Positions 17,732-26,893 of a stretch of DNA of 64,000 nucleotides are shown here, piece after piece; the first letter of the stretch is position 1; each line of letters starts with the position of its first letter. This stretch comes from Microbacterium aerolatum. Lineage in GTDB: Bacteria; Actinomycetota; Actinomycetes; Actinomycetales; Microbacteriaceae. A model generated the notes under the pieces. It saw nothing but the letters and a program-made list of their open reading frames with translations. It searched no databases and was not told the origin of the DNA. Location of the stretch: contig NZ_BJUW01000001.1 in NCBI RefSeq assembly GCF_007988825.1, positions 310,001-374,000 of the forward strand, given 5' to 3'. A program made the translations under genes and the position numbers.

Positions 17732-18958
17732 ATGAGCGACCAGGCCGAAACCTCAGGCATCCAGTTCGGACTCTTCACTGTCAGCGACGTCACCCAGAAC
17801 CCCCTCACGGGTGAGACGCCCAGCGAACGGCAGAAGATCAAGGACGCGATCACGATCGCGAAGCACGCCGAAGAGGTCGGCCTCGACGTCTACGCCGTCG
17901 GCGAGCACCACAACCCGCCGTTCTGGTCCTCGTCGCCGACCACGACCCTCGCCGCCATCGCCGCGCAGACCGAGCGCATCATCCTCTCGACCTCGACGAC
18001 GCTCATCACCACGAATGACCCGGTGAAGATCGCCGAGGACTTCGCCATGTTGCAGCACATCTCGGACGGCCGCACCGACCTCATGCTCGGCCGCGGCAAC
18101 ACCGGGCCCGTGTACCCGTGGTTCGGACAGGACATCCGACAGGGCCTGCCGCTCGCGATCGAGAACTATGCGCTGCTGCGCAAGCTCTGGGATGAGGACG
18201 TCGTCGACTGGGAGGGCAAGTTCCGCACGCCCCTGCAGGGGTTCACCTCGACCCCGCGTCCGCTGGACGGTGTGGCTCCATTCGTGTGGCACGGCTCGAT
18301 CCGCACCCCGGAGATCGCCGAGCAGGCCGCGTACTACGGAGACGGCTTCTTCGCGAACAACATCTTCTGGCCCAAGGAGCACTACCAGCGCCTGATCGAG
18401 CTGTACCGCCAGCGCTTCGCGCACTATGGCCACGGCACGCCCGAGCAGGCCATCGTCGGCATCGGCGGCCAGGTGTTCATGCGCGCCAAGTCGCAGGATG
18501 CCGTGAACGAGTTCCGTCCGTACTTCGACAACGCGCCCGTCTACGGCCACGGCCCGAGCATGGAGGACTTCACCGAGATGACGCCTCTGACGGTCGGCTC
18601 GCCGCAGCAGGTCATCGACCGCTACGCCGCGATGCGCGACACCTTCGGCGACTACCAGCGTCAGCTGTTCCTCATCGATCACGCCGGGCTTCCGCTGAAG
18701 GTCGTGCTCGAGCAGCTCGACATCCTCGGCGGCGAGGTCGTGCCCGCCCTGCGCCGCGAACTGGCGAAGAACCGTCCGGCGAGCGTTCCGGATGCTCCGA
18801 CCCACGCCGCGCGCGTCAAGGCCGTATACGGAGACGGACCCTCCCGCCAAGCGCGGCCCGGTGTGAACCGCGGCGACAACCTCACCGCCGGTTCCCCGTA
18901 CCAGGACACTCCGGCGCCCGCGGGTGCCGCGTTCGGCCTCGGCCGGAAGGAGGCGTGA
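17732..18958 (+). CDS. LLM-class flavin-dependent oxidoreductase (CE1758-type)
   Basis: A 408-residue luciferase-like TIM-barrel monooxygenase using reduced FMN. Visible motifs are IQFGLFTVSDV at strand 1, AVGEHHNPPFW, TERIILSTSTTLITTNDPVKIAEDFAMLQHISDGR and the LMLGRGNTGP phosphate loop. The C-terminal ~60 residues are extended and disordered-looking. The ribosome site GGAG lies before the ATG. The next gene, 2 bases on, is an FMN reductase; the pair forms a two-component system in which the reductase feeds FMNH2. Substrate unknown. Confidence 0.92.
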   Translation: MSDQAETSGIQFGLFTVSDVTQNPLTGETPSERQKIKDAITIAKHAEEVGLDVYAVGEHHNPPFWSSSPTTTLAAIAAQTERIILSTSTTLITTNDPVKIAEDFAMLQHISDGRTDLMLGRGNTGPVYPWFGQDIRQGLPLAIENYALLRKLWDEDVVDWEGKFRTPLQGFTSTPRPLDGVAPFVWHGSIRTPEIAEQAAYYGDGFFANNIFWPKEHYQRLIELYRQRFAHYGHGTPEQAIVGIGGQVFMRAKSQDAVNEFRPYFDNAPVYGHGPSMEDFTEMTPLTVGSPQQVIDRYAAMRDTFGDYQRQLFLIDHAGLPLKVVLEQLDILGGEVVPALRRELAKNRPASVPDAPTHAARVKAVYGDGPSRQARPGVNRGDNLTAGSPYQDTPAPAGAAFGLGRKEA

Positions 18959-18960
18959 CC

Positions 18961-19605
18961 ATGTCGGAGCGACGCATCGCCGTAATCTCCGCCGGGCTCT
19001 CGAACCCGTCGTCGACCAGGATGCTGGCAGACAAGCTGGCGGCCGAGACCGTGAAGGAGCTCGCGGAGCGGGACATCCAGGCGACCGTCGACGTGATCGA
19101 GCTGCGTGACCTCGCACACGACATCACCAACAACCTGCTCACCGGCTTCGCGCCGGCGGAGCTGGAGTCGGCGCTCAACACCGTCTACTCGGCCGACGCC
19201 CTGATCGCGGTCACCCCGATCTTCTCGACGAGCTACTCCGGGCTGTTCAAGTCGTTCATCGACGTGCTCGACCCCGACGGGCTCACCGGCAAGCCGGTCC
19301 TCATCGGTGCGAACGCCGGAACCGCACGGCACTCGCTGGCGATCGACTACGCGATCCGCCCGTTGTTCGCATATCTGCACGCTGAGGCTGTCTCGACGGG
19401 CGTGTTCGCGGCATCCGCGGACTGGGGCGGGACGGGCGACGAGGTCGCTCCGCTCAGCAAGCGCGTCGAGAAGGGGGCGCGCGAACTCGCAGAGGCCGTC
19501 GCTCGCAAGGACGCCGTCACCTCGAGCGACCCCTTCGACCCGGCCAACTACCTGGGTGAAGGCCGGTCCTTCGGTCATCTGCTGGGCGGTCTCGCCGGCG
19601 AGTGA
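18961..19605 (+). CDS. NAD(P)H-dependent FMN reductase (CE1759-type)
   Basis: A 214-residue flavodoxin-like reductase. The N-terminal strand RIAVISAGLSNPSSTRMLADKL forms the flavin phosphate loop, followed by ADALIAVTPIFSTSYSGLFKSFIDVLDPDGLTGKPVLIGANAGTARHSL, typical of NADPH-dependent FMN reductases. Start at ATG 18961, 9 bases after GGAAGGA; the frame is open upstream but overlaps the monooxygenase gene. The close spacing marks an operon in which this enzyme supplies FMNH2 to the LLM oxygenase. Confidence 0.92.
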   Translation: MSERRIAVISAGLSNPSSTRMLADKLAAETVKELAERDIQATVDVIELRDLAHDITNNLLTGFAPAELESALNTVYSADALIAVTPIFSTSYSGLFKSFIDVLDPDGLTGKPVLIGANAGTARHSLAIDYAIRPLFAYLHAEAVSTGVFAASADWGGTGDEVAPLSKRVEKGARELAEAVARKDAVTSSDPFDPANYLGEGRSFGHLLGGLAGE

Positions 19606-19620
19606 TACGCACCGAGCACG

Positions 19621-19651
19621 AAGGCGCCGAGCCCGCATGGGCCGGCGCCTT
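19621..19651. terminator. Hairpin between the FMN reductase and DUF5302 genes
   Basis: AAGGCGCCG at 19621-19629 pairs with CGGCGCCTT at 19643-19651, with an inner GCCC/GGGC stem and one bulged base. Convergent genes on both sides can use it. Confidence 0.8.
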
Positions 19652-19659
19652 CTGGTCGG

Positions 19660-19839
19660 TCAACCGCTCTTGCGTCGGAACTCGCGCCGCGTCTGCGGGG
19701 CGTTCACCGCGTGAACGGCGGAGTCGCCGTCCATGTGCGACTCACCGTCGCGATGGTGAGCGTTCTTCTTCTCGAGCGCTTCCTTGAACTTGCGCTTCAT
19801 GTCGTCCGAGGGGGACGCTGCGCCTTCTTCGGTGCTCAT
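19660..19839 (-). CDS. DUF5302 small protein
   Basis: A 59-residue, strongly charged protein beginning MSTEEGAASPSDDMKRKFKE. A Lys/Glu helix (ALEKKN) is followed by a His/Asp-rich middle and an Arg-rich end (TRREFRRKSG). This pattern matches DUF5302, a short family seen in Actinobacteria with no known role. It has no membrane segment or signal. ATG start at 19837-19839, stop TGA at 19660-19662; codon use is normal for the genome. Confidence 0.85.
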   Translation of the reverse strand: MSTEEGAASPSDDMKRKFKEALEKKNAHHRDGESHMDGDSAVHAVNAPQTRREFRRKSG

Positions 19840-19848
19840 GCGGTCAGC

Positions 19849-20469
19849 CTAGTCGCGCCCGGCGGATGGCGGAAAGGTCGTGGGCCTCCGGCTGCGTCGA
19901 CGGATCAGCAGGTCGATGACGGCTCCGATCACGACGGCCACGACCACCGACACCACGATCGCCACCACCGGGCCGCCCGGCAGGATCACGGCGAACAGGG
20001 CGCCGACGGCGGCCTGGTAGGTCGCCCAGCCGGCCGCGGCGAGCACGACCAGGCCGGTGTAGCGAGGGATCGGGATGCGGGTGGCGCCTGCGACGAGGTT
20101 GACGGCGAGTCGGGCGAACGGGATGAATCGTGCGGTGAACAACACGACCGCCGTGCCCGACTGCAGGCGGTCGTGCGCCCAACGGCGCGCCCGCCGCACG
20201 CGCTGCGCACGCATCCATCGCCAGCGCTCGACGCCCGCCCAGCGACCGATCGCATAGCAGAGCATGTCGCCCGAGGCGGCTGCTGCGGTGGCGCAGACGA
20301 TCACGGCCCACAGCGGGGGAGCGCCGGATGAGATCGACAGGGCACCGAGTGCGGTGACGGCGATCTCGCCGGGGACGATCACGAAGAATGCGTCGCCGAC
20401 GACGAGGGCCGTCATGACGACCAGAGCCCATGGTCCGTCGACCGCGTCGAGGAGTGCGTCGGGAATCAC
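19849..20469 (-). CDS. DedA-family (VTT domain) membrane protein
   Basis: About 206 residues. DedA features are DAFFVIVPGE (the family E in a re-entrant segment), GDMLCYAIGRWAG, the FTARFIPFARLAVNLVAGATRIP motif with its conserved Arg and Gly, and C-terminal hydrophobic helices. DedA proteins support envelope integrity and lipid flipping. The start is not certain: GTG 20469 begins just before the first helix, but the AAGGAG ahead of it almost touches the codon. The gene diverges from the glycosyltransferase gene. Confidence 0.82.
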   Translation of the reverse strand: MIPDALLDAVDGPWALVVMTALVVGDAFFVIVPGEIAVTALGALSISSGAPPLWAVIVCATAAAASGDMLCYAIGRWAGVERWRWMRAQRVRRARRWAHDRLQSGTAVVLFTARFIPFARLAVNLVAGATRIPIPRYTGLVVLAAAGWATYQAAVGALFAVILPGGPVVAIVVSVVVAVVIGAVIDLLIRRRSRRPTTFPPSAGRD

Positions 20470-20608
20470 TCCTTCACGTTGTGCTCCGTAGGTGAACGGA
20501 AACCGAATCGGGGACAGCCGGTGAAGGAAAGTCGTGCAACGGGTGAACTCTCGGTTCCAGGGCCGGTTGAGGCTCAGCGGGGTCGTGATCGCGGGGCATC
20601 CTGACATC

Positions 20609-22549
20609 GTGAGAGTCGCGATCGTGACCGAGTCCTTCCTGCCGCACATGAACGGCGTCACCGGATCTGTGCTGCAGATCATGCGCCACCTCGAGCGCAC
20701 CGGTCACGACGCTCACGTGATCGCACCGGATGCCGTCGGCATCCCGACCTCGATGCACGGCGCGTCCATCGAGCCGGTGAAGAGCCTGGCGCTTCCCGGC
20801 TACCGCAACGTGCGCGTCGGCACGGCCACGACTGGCCGCATCGCGGAGTCGCTGTCGAGGTTCTGCCCCGACGTCGTGCATCTCGCATCCCCGTTCGCGC
20901 TGGGCTGGCGCGGCGTGCTCGCTGCCGCTCGCCTGGACCTTCCCGCCGTGGCGGCGTACCAGACGGACGTCGCCGCCTATGCCGAGCGGTACCGCGTCGC
21001 AGCCACCACGAACTTCGCTCAGAACCACATCCTGCGCCTGCACCGGCGTGCCACTCTCACTCTCGCGCCGTCCTCGGAGTCCACCCAGCAGCTACGTGCG
21101 CTCGGGGTGGACCGGCTCCGTCGATGGGGTCGTGGGGTCGATGCGGAGCGCTTCCACCCCGGCGCCCGCGTCGAGCAGTGGCAGCGTCGCTCGTTGGATG
21201 AGGTCGTGGTCGGCTACGTCGGGCGCCTCGCCGCCGAGAAGCAGGTCGAGGATCTTCGTGTGCTGCACGGGGTTCCCGGCGTCCGTCTCGTGGTCGTCGG
21301 CGACGGTCCGGCGCGTCCGCGGCTGACGGCCCTCATGCCGGATGCCGTGTTCCTCGGACACCTCGACGGGCACGAGCTCGCCACGGCGATGGCATCCTTC
21401 GATGTCTTCGTGCATCCGGGGGAGAGTGAGACGTTCGGGCAGACGCTCCAGGAGGCGCATGCCAGCGGAGTCCCGATCGTGGCGACCGGCCGCGGCGGCC
21501 CGCTGGATCTGATCCGGATGGGCGTCGACGGCTGGCTGTATCGGCCAGGGGACCTGGCGGACCTGCGCATGCGCGTCATGGATCTCGCCGGCGACGGACG
21601 TAAGCGTCGCGCGTTCGGCGCGGCGGGGCGCACTGCGGTCGAGGGGCGCAGTTGGCAGGCCGTCTGCGATCAGCTGCTCGGCCACTTCGAAGAGGCGCGC
21701 GAGCTTCAGCGGGTGGATCGCGCACTGCGTGCCCGACGCGTGCTCCGGCCGGAACCCTCACAGGTCGGCACTGCCAGGCGGTGGCAGCGTGTCGTCGCCC
21801 TCGGCGACTCGCTCACGGAGGGGCTCTGCGACCCCGCGCCGGACGGGACACTGCGCGGTTGGGCGGACCGGCTCGCCCTGCTGCTCTCGGCTGGTGGCGG
21901 CATCCACTATGCGAACCTCGCCGTCCGGTCGCGTCGCGTGCGGGACGTGCGCGGCGAGCAACTCGCACGCGCCAGGCAGCTGCGGCCCGACCTGGTGTCG
22001 ATCCTGATCGGCGCGAACGATCTCGTGAGGTCGCACGCAGACGTGCCCGCGCTCGCCGCGGAGGTCGAGGAGGTCGTTCGGGTACTGCGCGATGACGGCG
22101 CAGACGTGCTGCTGGTGACGCCGTTCCTGCCCGATCGCAGGGCAGCGGGGCTGTTCGCAGCTCGGTTCTCGGCGTTCGCCGTCCATCTCGCCGGTATCGC
22201 CGAGCGGCACGGCGCGATCTTCCTCGACACCGACCTGCATCCCGCGCTGGCGTCGCGGCCGAACTGGGGCGAAGACCTCGTGCACCTCGGCAGCAGGGGG
22301 CACCGCTTCCTCGCGTACCGTGCCGGCGAGCTGCTCGGAGTACCGCACGCTGAGACGCTCGGCGCGCTCGATCAGGTGCTGCACGATGTGGATGCCACCA
22401 CCAAGGCCCGCTGGTGGCGCGAGCACGCCCTTCCCTGGGTGTGGCGTCGGATGCGCGGTCGAGTCGCAGGCGACGGCCGAGTCGCCAAGCACGATGGCTA
22501 CGTCTACATCGGCCGCTCGTCCAGCATGCGCGGTGTCGAAGTCGGCTGA
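20609..22549 (+). CDS. Fusion: GT4 glycosyltransferase (MgtA/PimB-like) plus SGNH/GDSL hydrolase
   Basis: 646 residues in one uninterrupted frame. Residues ~1-385 are a GT-B glycosyltransferase like actinobacterial GDP-mannose-dependent alpha-mannosyltransferases: RVAIVTESFLPHMNGV at the start, VGRLAAEKQVEDL, and HPGESETFGQTLQEA with the E-x7-E motif. Residues ~395-605 are an SGNH hydrolase: Ser401 in GDSLTEG, Asn470 in GANDL, and Asp556/His559 in EDLVHLG. Fused, the enzyme could add a sugar and an O-deacylase or acyl-transfer step to the same lipid or glycan; that is inference. GTG start at 20609 chosen from homology. A short tail follows the hydrolase. Confidence 0.85.
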   Translation: MRVAIVTESFLPHMNGVTGSVLQIMRHLERTGHDAHVIAPDAVGIPTSMHGASIEPVKSLALPGYRNVRVGTATTGRIAESLSRFCPDVVHLASPFALGWRGVLAAARLDLPAVAAYQTDVAAYAERYRVAATTNFAQNHILRLHRRATLTLAPSSESTQQLRALGVDRLRRWGRGVDAERFHPGARVEQWQRRSLDEVVVGYVGRLAAEKQVEDLRVLHGVPGVRLVVVGDGPARPRLTALMPDAVFLGHLDGHELATAMASFDVFVHPGESETFGQTLQEAHASGVPIVATGRGGPLDLIRMGVDGWLYRPGDLADLRMRVMDLAGDGRKRRAFGAAGRTAVEGRSWQAVCDQLLGHFEEARELQRVDRALRARRVLRPEPSQVGTARRWQRVVALGDSLTEGLCDPAPDGTLRGWADRLALLLSAGGGIHYANLAVRSRRVRDVRGEQLARARQLRPDLVSILIGANDLVRSHADVPALAAEVEEVVRVLRDDGADVLLVTPFLPDRRAAGLFAARFSAFAVHLAGIAERHGAIFLDTDLHPALASRPNWGEDLVHLGSRGHRFLAYRAGELLGVPHAETLGALDQVLHDVDATTKARWWREHALPWVWRRMRGRVAGDGRVAKHDGYVYIGRSSSMRGVEVG

Positions 22550-22609
22550 GACCGCGGAAGTGCACGCCCGCGCTGATAAGCTGAAACTGGATTGCTGTGC
22601 GCAGTCCGC

Positions 22610-22625
22610 GTGCGCGAATGCGCAC
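22610..22625. other. Small hairpin in the pnp leader
   Basis: GTGCGC and GCGCAC flank a GAAT loop, about 62 bases before the pnp start. The pnp leader of other bacteria is a target of autoregulation by PNPase and RNase III. Whether this stem takes part is unknown. Confidence 0.35.
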
Positions 22626-22687
22626 GGGTACGTATGATCTCGGTCGTCACACGGACGGACGAGTCTAAACAAAGAAGGAGAGACCTC

Positions 22688-24961
22688 TTGGAAGGTCCTG
22701 AAATCACTGCCGCCGAGGCCGTTCTCGACAACGGCCGCTTCGGCACCCGCACTGTCCGCTTCGAAACCGGTCGCCTCGCTCAGCAGGCGCAGGGTTCGGT
22801 TGCGGCCTACCTCGACGGAGAGACGATGATCCTCTCCGCGACCAGCGCAGGCAAGCACCCGCGCGAAGGCTTCGACTTCTTCCCGCTGACCGTCGACGTC
22901 GAAGAGCGTTCGTACGCAGCAGGAAAGATCCCCGGATCGTTCTTCCGTCGTGAGGGTCGTCCCTCGACCGAGGCGATCCTGGTCTGCCGTCTGATCGACC
23001 GTCCGCTGCGCCCGTCGTTCGTCGACGGCCTGCGCAACGAGGTCCAGATCGTCATCACGGTCCTCTCGATCGCTCCCGGCGAGTACTACGACGCTCTGGC
23101 GATCAACGCGGCATCCGCGTCGACGCAGATCTCGGGTCTGCCGTTCTCCGGCCCCATCGCCGGTGTGCGCCTCGCGCTCATCCCCGGCCAGGGCGAGAAC
23201 GCCGACCAGTGGGTCGCGTTCCCGAACGAGGCTCAGGTCTCCGAGGCCGTGTTCGACCTGATGGTCGCCGGCCGCGTGGTCAAGAAGGCCGACGGCACCG
23301 AAGACGTCGCGATCATGATGGTCGAGGCCGAGGCCACCGAGAACAGCTGGAACCTCATCAAGGGCGGCGCAGTCAAGCCGAGCGAGGACATCGTCGCCGG
23401 TGGCCTCGAGGCCGCCAAGCCGTTCCTGAAGCAGCTCGTCGAGGCGCAGGCCGAGATGGCTGCGCACTCGTCGAAGGAGCCGGGCGTCTACCCGGTCTTC
23501 CCCGCGTACGAGCAGGCCACGTACGACTTCATCGCAGCCTCCGCGACGGCCGACCTCGAGAAGGTCTACCAGATCGCAGACAAGCAGGAGCGTCAGAGCG
23601 CCGACGACGAGGTCAAGGACCGCGTCAAGGCCGAGGTGGCTGCGGCCGTCGAGGCCGGCACGCTGCCCGAGTCCGCAGCCGGCGAGGTGTCCGGTGCCTA
23701 CAAGTCCGTCACGAAGAACATCGTCCGCGGTCGCATCCTCTCCGAGGGTGTTCGCATGGACGGTCGCGGCCTGGCCGACATCCGTCCGCTCGACGCAGAG
23801 GTGCAGGTCATCCCGCGCGTGCACGGCTCGGCGATCTTCCAGCGCGGCGAGACCCAGATCATGGGCGTCACCACGCTGAACATGCTGAAGATGGAGCAGC
23901 AGATCGACTCGCTGTCGCCCACGACAAGCAAGCGCTACATGCACCACTACAACTTCCCGCCCTACTCGACCGGTGAGACCGGCCGCGTGGGTTCGCCGAA
24001 GCGTCGCGAGATCGGGCACGGCTTCCTCGCCGAGCGCGCCCTCGTGCCGGTGCTGCCCAGCCGCGAGGAGTTCCCCTACGCGATCCGTCAGGTGTCCGAG
24101 GCTCTCGGCTCCAACGGCTCGACCTCGATGGGCTCCGTCTGCGCGTCGACCCTGTCGCTGCTGAACGCCGGTGTGCCGCTGCGCGCAGCCGTCGCCGGCA
24201 TCGCGATGGGCCTGGTCTCCGACCAGGTCGACGGTGAGACCCGCTACGCGGCGCTGACCGACATCCTCGGTGCGGAAGACGCGCTGGGCGACATGGACTT
24301 CAAGGTCGCAGGCACCAGCGAGTTCATCACCGCGATCCAGCTCGACACGAAGCTCGACGGCATCCCGTCCGACGTGCTCGCCGGAGCGCTGACCCAGGCC
24401 AAGGACGCACGTCTGACGATCCTGAACGTCCTGAACTCGGCGATCGACGCTCCTGACGAGATGGCGCCCACCGCGCCGCGCGTCATCAGCGTGCAGATCC
24501 CGGTCGACAAGATCGGTGAGCTGATCGGCCCGAAGGGCAAGACGATCAACGCGATCCAGGACGAGACCGGCGCGCAGATCTCCATCGAGGAGGACGGCAC
24601 CGTCTACATCGGCGCGACCGACGGCCCCTCGGCCGAGGCTGCCCGTGCCCAGGTGAACGCGATCGCCAACCCCACCAACCCTGAGGTCGGCGAGCAGTTC
24701 CTCGGCACCGTCGTGAAGATCGCCTCGTTCGGCGCCTTCATCTCGCTGCTGCCCGGCAAGGACGGCCTGCTGCACGTCACCGAGGTGCGCAAGCTCGCCG
24801 GTGGCAAGCGCGTGGAGAACGTCGATGACGTCCTCTCTGTCGGTCAGAAGCTCCTCGTGAAGATCACGAAGATCGACGACCGCGGCAAGCTGTCGCTCGA
24901 GCCCGTGCTCGACGACGCTCCTGCCGAAGAGGCCGCGCAGGCGGAGACCACCGAGGCGTAA
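22688..24961 (+). CDS. pnp: Polynucleotide phosphorylase
   Basis: A 757-residue 3'-to-5' phosphorolytic exoribonuclease that degrades mRNA and can also add tails. Two RNase PH-like domains are joined by an alpha-helical linker. The second carries the catalytic region around the [33 protein letters not shown] segment, repeated as [25 protein letters not shown]-terminal RNA-binding domains are KH ([21 protein letters not shown]) and S1 ([25 protein letters not shown]). The start is TTG 22688, five bases after the strong site GAAGGAGA; earlier frame extension is not credible. Confidence 0.95.
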   Translation: MEGPEITAAEAVLDNGRFGTRTVRFETGRLAQQAQGSVAAYLDGETMILSATSAGKHPREGFDFFPLTVDVEERSYAAGKIPGSFFRREGRPSTEAILVCRLIDRPLRPSFVDGLRNEVQIVITVLSIAPGEYYDALAINAASASTQISGLPFSGPIAGVRLALIPGQGENADQWVAFPNEAQVSEAVFDLMVAGRVVKKADGTEDVAIMMVEAEATENSWNLIKGGAVKPSEDIVAGGLEAAKPFLKQLVEAQAEMAAHSSKEPGVYPVFPAYEQATYDFIAASATADLEKVYQIADKQERQSADDEVKDRVKAEVAAAVEAGTLPESAAGEVSGAYKSVTKNIVRGRILSEGVRMDGRGLADIRPLDAEVQVIPRVHGSAIFQRGETQIMGVTTLNMLKMEQQIDSLSPTTSKRYMHHYNFPPYSTGETGRVGSPKRREIGHGFLAERALVPVLPSREEFPYAIRQVSEALGSNGSTSMGSVCASTLSLLNAGVPLRAAVAGIAMGLVSDQVDGETRYAALTDILGAEDALGDMDFKVAGTSEFITAIQLDTKLDGIPSDVLAGALTQAKDARLTILNVLNSAIDAPDEMAPTAPRVISVQIPVDKIGELIGPKGKTINAIQDETGAQISIEEDGTVYIGATDGPSAEAARAQVNAIANPTNPEVGEQFLGTVVKIASFGAFISLLPGKDGLLHVTEVRKLAGGKRVENVDDVLSVGQKLLVKITKIDDRGKLSLEPVLDDAPAEEAAQAETTEA

Positions 24962-24975
24962 GCCAAGCAACGTCG

Positions 24976-25010
24976 GCCCGGATTCTGCTCCGCACGAGCA
25001 GGATCCGGGC
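24976..25010. terminator. Hairpin terminator after pnp
   Basis: GCCCGGATTCTGCTC at 24976-24990 pairs with 24996-25010 with one mismatch around a CGCAC loop. It lies 14 bases after the pnp stop. Confidence 0.85.
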
Positions 25011-25141
25011 CTTCGTCGTACCCGCCGTGATCGAAACGTTATGGGAAGTTCACTTCACGTCACCGGCAATGGTCGGCGAGTTCGCGGACGTCGCTTACCC
25101 TCGAAGTACGCACCCAGGGTGCGCGCGGGGGGTGGTGAAGG

Positions 25142-26167
25142 ATGCGATTGTTCAGCACAGGAGCAGCTGATCAGCCCGCCCACGCCCAAGAAGGGGCCGA
25201 GCACCCGTCGGCACCGATTCCTGTCGTCGGCCCAGGCGTGGGGGAGCACATCCGGGTCCCGCTCGGCGAGACGGGGTTCTCCAGCTTCCCGCTGATGCTG
25301 GGCGCCGCAGAGTTCGGCTGGAACGTCGATCTCGAGACCAGCCACGCGATCCTCGACCGATACGTCGAGTTCGGCGGCAACGCGATCCACACTGCAGACG
25401 GCTTCTCCGGCGGCCGCAGCGAGCACATCATCGGCCAGTGGCTGCGATCGCGCGGACTTCGCGAAGGCACGATCCTCAGTGCACGGATCGGATCGCACGC
25501 CGACAACCCGGGCCTCGGCTCGGTCAACCTCGTTCGCGCTGTCGAAGGGTCGCTCAGGCGGCTGGACGTCGAGCGCATCGATGTGCTCTACCTGGATGCC
25601 ACGCTGGACAGGGCGACCAACCTCGAGGACACACTCGCCACTGTCGAGTGGCTGCGTGACGCCGGCAAGATCGGCGCCGTCGGTGCCTTCGGCTTCGCGC
25701 CGGAGCGCCTCGTCGAGGCGCGGATCCTCGCATCCGCCGGCTATCCCCGCATCGAAGTGCTCGACGAGCCGTACAACCTGATCCGGCGTGACCGGTTCGA
25801 GGGCGACCTGCGTCTGGTCGCCGGTGCCCAGAACCTGGCGGTCACGCCCTCGCACGCGCTCGAGCACGGATTCCTTTCCGGCCGCCACCGCAGCAAGGCG
25901 CTCATGTCCCGCGGCGTGCGCGGCGATCAGCTGCGCGGTCACCTGAACCGTCGAGGCACCCGCATCCTCCGCGCGCTCGACCAGGTCGCCTCAGAGGTCG
26001 CCGCACCGGTCGCCGCAGTGGCGATGGCGTGGCTGCTCGCACAGCGCACTGTGGTCGCCCCGATCGTGAACAGCTTCGCCACCCAGCACGTCGACGAGCT
26101 CATGCAGGGCGCCGGCGTGTCGCTCTCGCGCGCCCAGGTCCTGGAACTCACCCGCGCCGGAGCCTGA
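25142..26167 (+). CDS. Aldo/keto reductase-fold protein with substituted catalytic tetrad
   Basis: 341 residues with a recognisable aldo/keto reductase barrel: LMLGAAEFGWNVDLETSHAILDRYVEFGGNAIHTAD, SEHIIGQWL, SLRRLDVERIDVLYLD and the C-terminal VAAVAMAWLLAQRTVVAPIVNS cofactor region. The tetrad normally reads Asp-Tyr-Lys-His. The equivalent positions here are His83, Phe88, Arg115 and Asp152, so standard hydride-transfer chemistry is unlikely. It may be a binding or regulatory derivative. The first ~35 residues are a Pro/Ala-rich extension. Start ATG 25142 after GGTGAAGG. Confidence 0.82.
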   Translation: MRLFSTGAADQPAHAQEGAEHPSAPIPVVGPGVGEHIRVPLGETGFSSFPLMLGAAEFGWNVDLETSHAILDRYVEFGGNAIHTADGFSGGRSEHIIGQWLRSRGLREGTILSARIGSHADNPGLGSVNLVRAVEGSLRRLDVERIDVLYLDATLDRATNLEDTLATVEWLRDAGKIGAVGAFGFAPERLVEARILASAGYPRIEVLDEPYNLIRRDRFEGDLRLVAGAQNLAVTPSHALEHGFLSGRHRSKALMSRGVRGDQLRGHLNRRGTRILRALDQVASEVAAPVAAVAMAWLLAQRTVVAPIVNSFATQHVDELMQGAGVSLSRAQVLELTRAGA

Positions 26168-26271
26168 GAACCGAACCCGCGGCTGAATCGGCCGATGATC
26201 GGCGCTCGGCGCCTGCAATCCTTGTAGGGTGGAATCGCCCCTGTGAAGGCTGGCGACGAAGCGAGCGGGTT

Positions 26272-26874
26272 GTGACGCACTACATATATCTGGTCAGACA
26301 TGGCGAACATCAGGATGCCGAGCACGGCGTCGACGACGGACCACTCTCTCCCAGGGGGCAGCGTCAGGCGGAACTGATCGCCGATCGACTCTCAGGGCTT
26401 CCGCTCGACGCGATCTGGCATTCCCCGCTGCTGCGGGCGACCGAGACAGCGCGGGCGATCGCCGAACGGCTCCCCTCAGTGACGCCGGAACCGTCGGCGC
26501 TGCTGTTCGACTGCGTGCCCACCGGCATCAGCGAAGACACGCCCGCCGTGTACGAGTCGTTCTTCGGGTCGGTGACGGATGCCGAGATCGAGGCAGGCAG
26601 CGCGCAGATGGCCGACGCGGTCAACGAGTTCCTGGTCCGCAAGCAGGGCGACGTGCACGAAGTGCTCATCACGCACAACTTCGTGATCGCCTGGTTCGTG
26701 CGCGAGGTGCTGGGTGCTCCCGAGTGGCGCTGGATGACGCTGAACCAGGCGCACTGCGGCCTGACGGTCATCGCGCAGAAGCAGGGCCGGCCATGGACTC
26801 TGGTGAACCACAACGAGCTCAGCCATCTGCCGATGGAGCTGCGGACCGGCCTGCCGGACGCGATGCCGGTCTGA
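26272..26874 (+). CDS. Histidine phosphatase superfamily protein
   Basis: A 200-residue phosphoglycerate-mutase-like phosphatase. The catalytic RHG motif occurs at the N-terminus (YLVRHGEHQD), followed by LSPRGQRQAELIADRL, IWHSPLLRATETARAI and the second catalytic His in VLITHNFVIAWFVRE. Substrates in the family range from sugar phosphates to proteins. GTG start at 26272 puts the RHG motif at the usual place; the frame continues upstream without support. Followed after 19 bases by dapB. Confidence 0.85.
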   Translation: MTHYIYLVRHGEHQDAEHGVDDGPLSPRGQRQAELIADRLSGLPLDAIWHSPLLRATETARAIAERLPSVTPEPSALLFDCVPTGISEDTPAVYESFFGSVTDAEIEAGSAQMADAVNEFLVRKQGDVHEVLITHNFVIAWFVREVLGAPEWRWMTLNQAHCGLTVIAQKQGRPWTLVNHNELSHLPMELRTGLPDAMPV

Positions 26875-26893
26875 CCGGAAATAGACTGGTCGT

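Noticed and set aside
21758..24970. Very long open frame on the reverse strand (about 1,070 codons)
   Set aside because: It runs antisense to the glycosyltransferase fusion and pnp, has an Arg/Asp/Val-rich low-complexity composition typical of GC-rich shadow frames, and carries no motifs.
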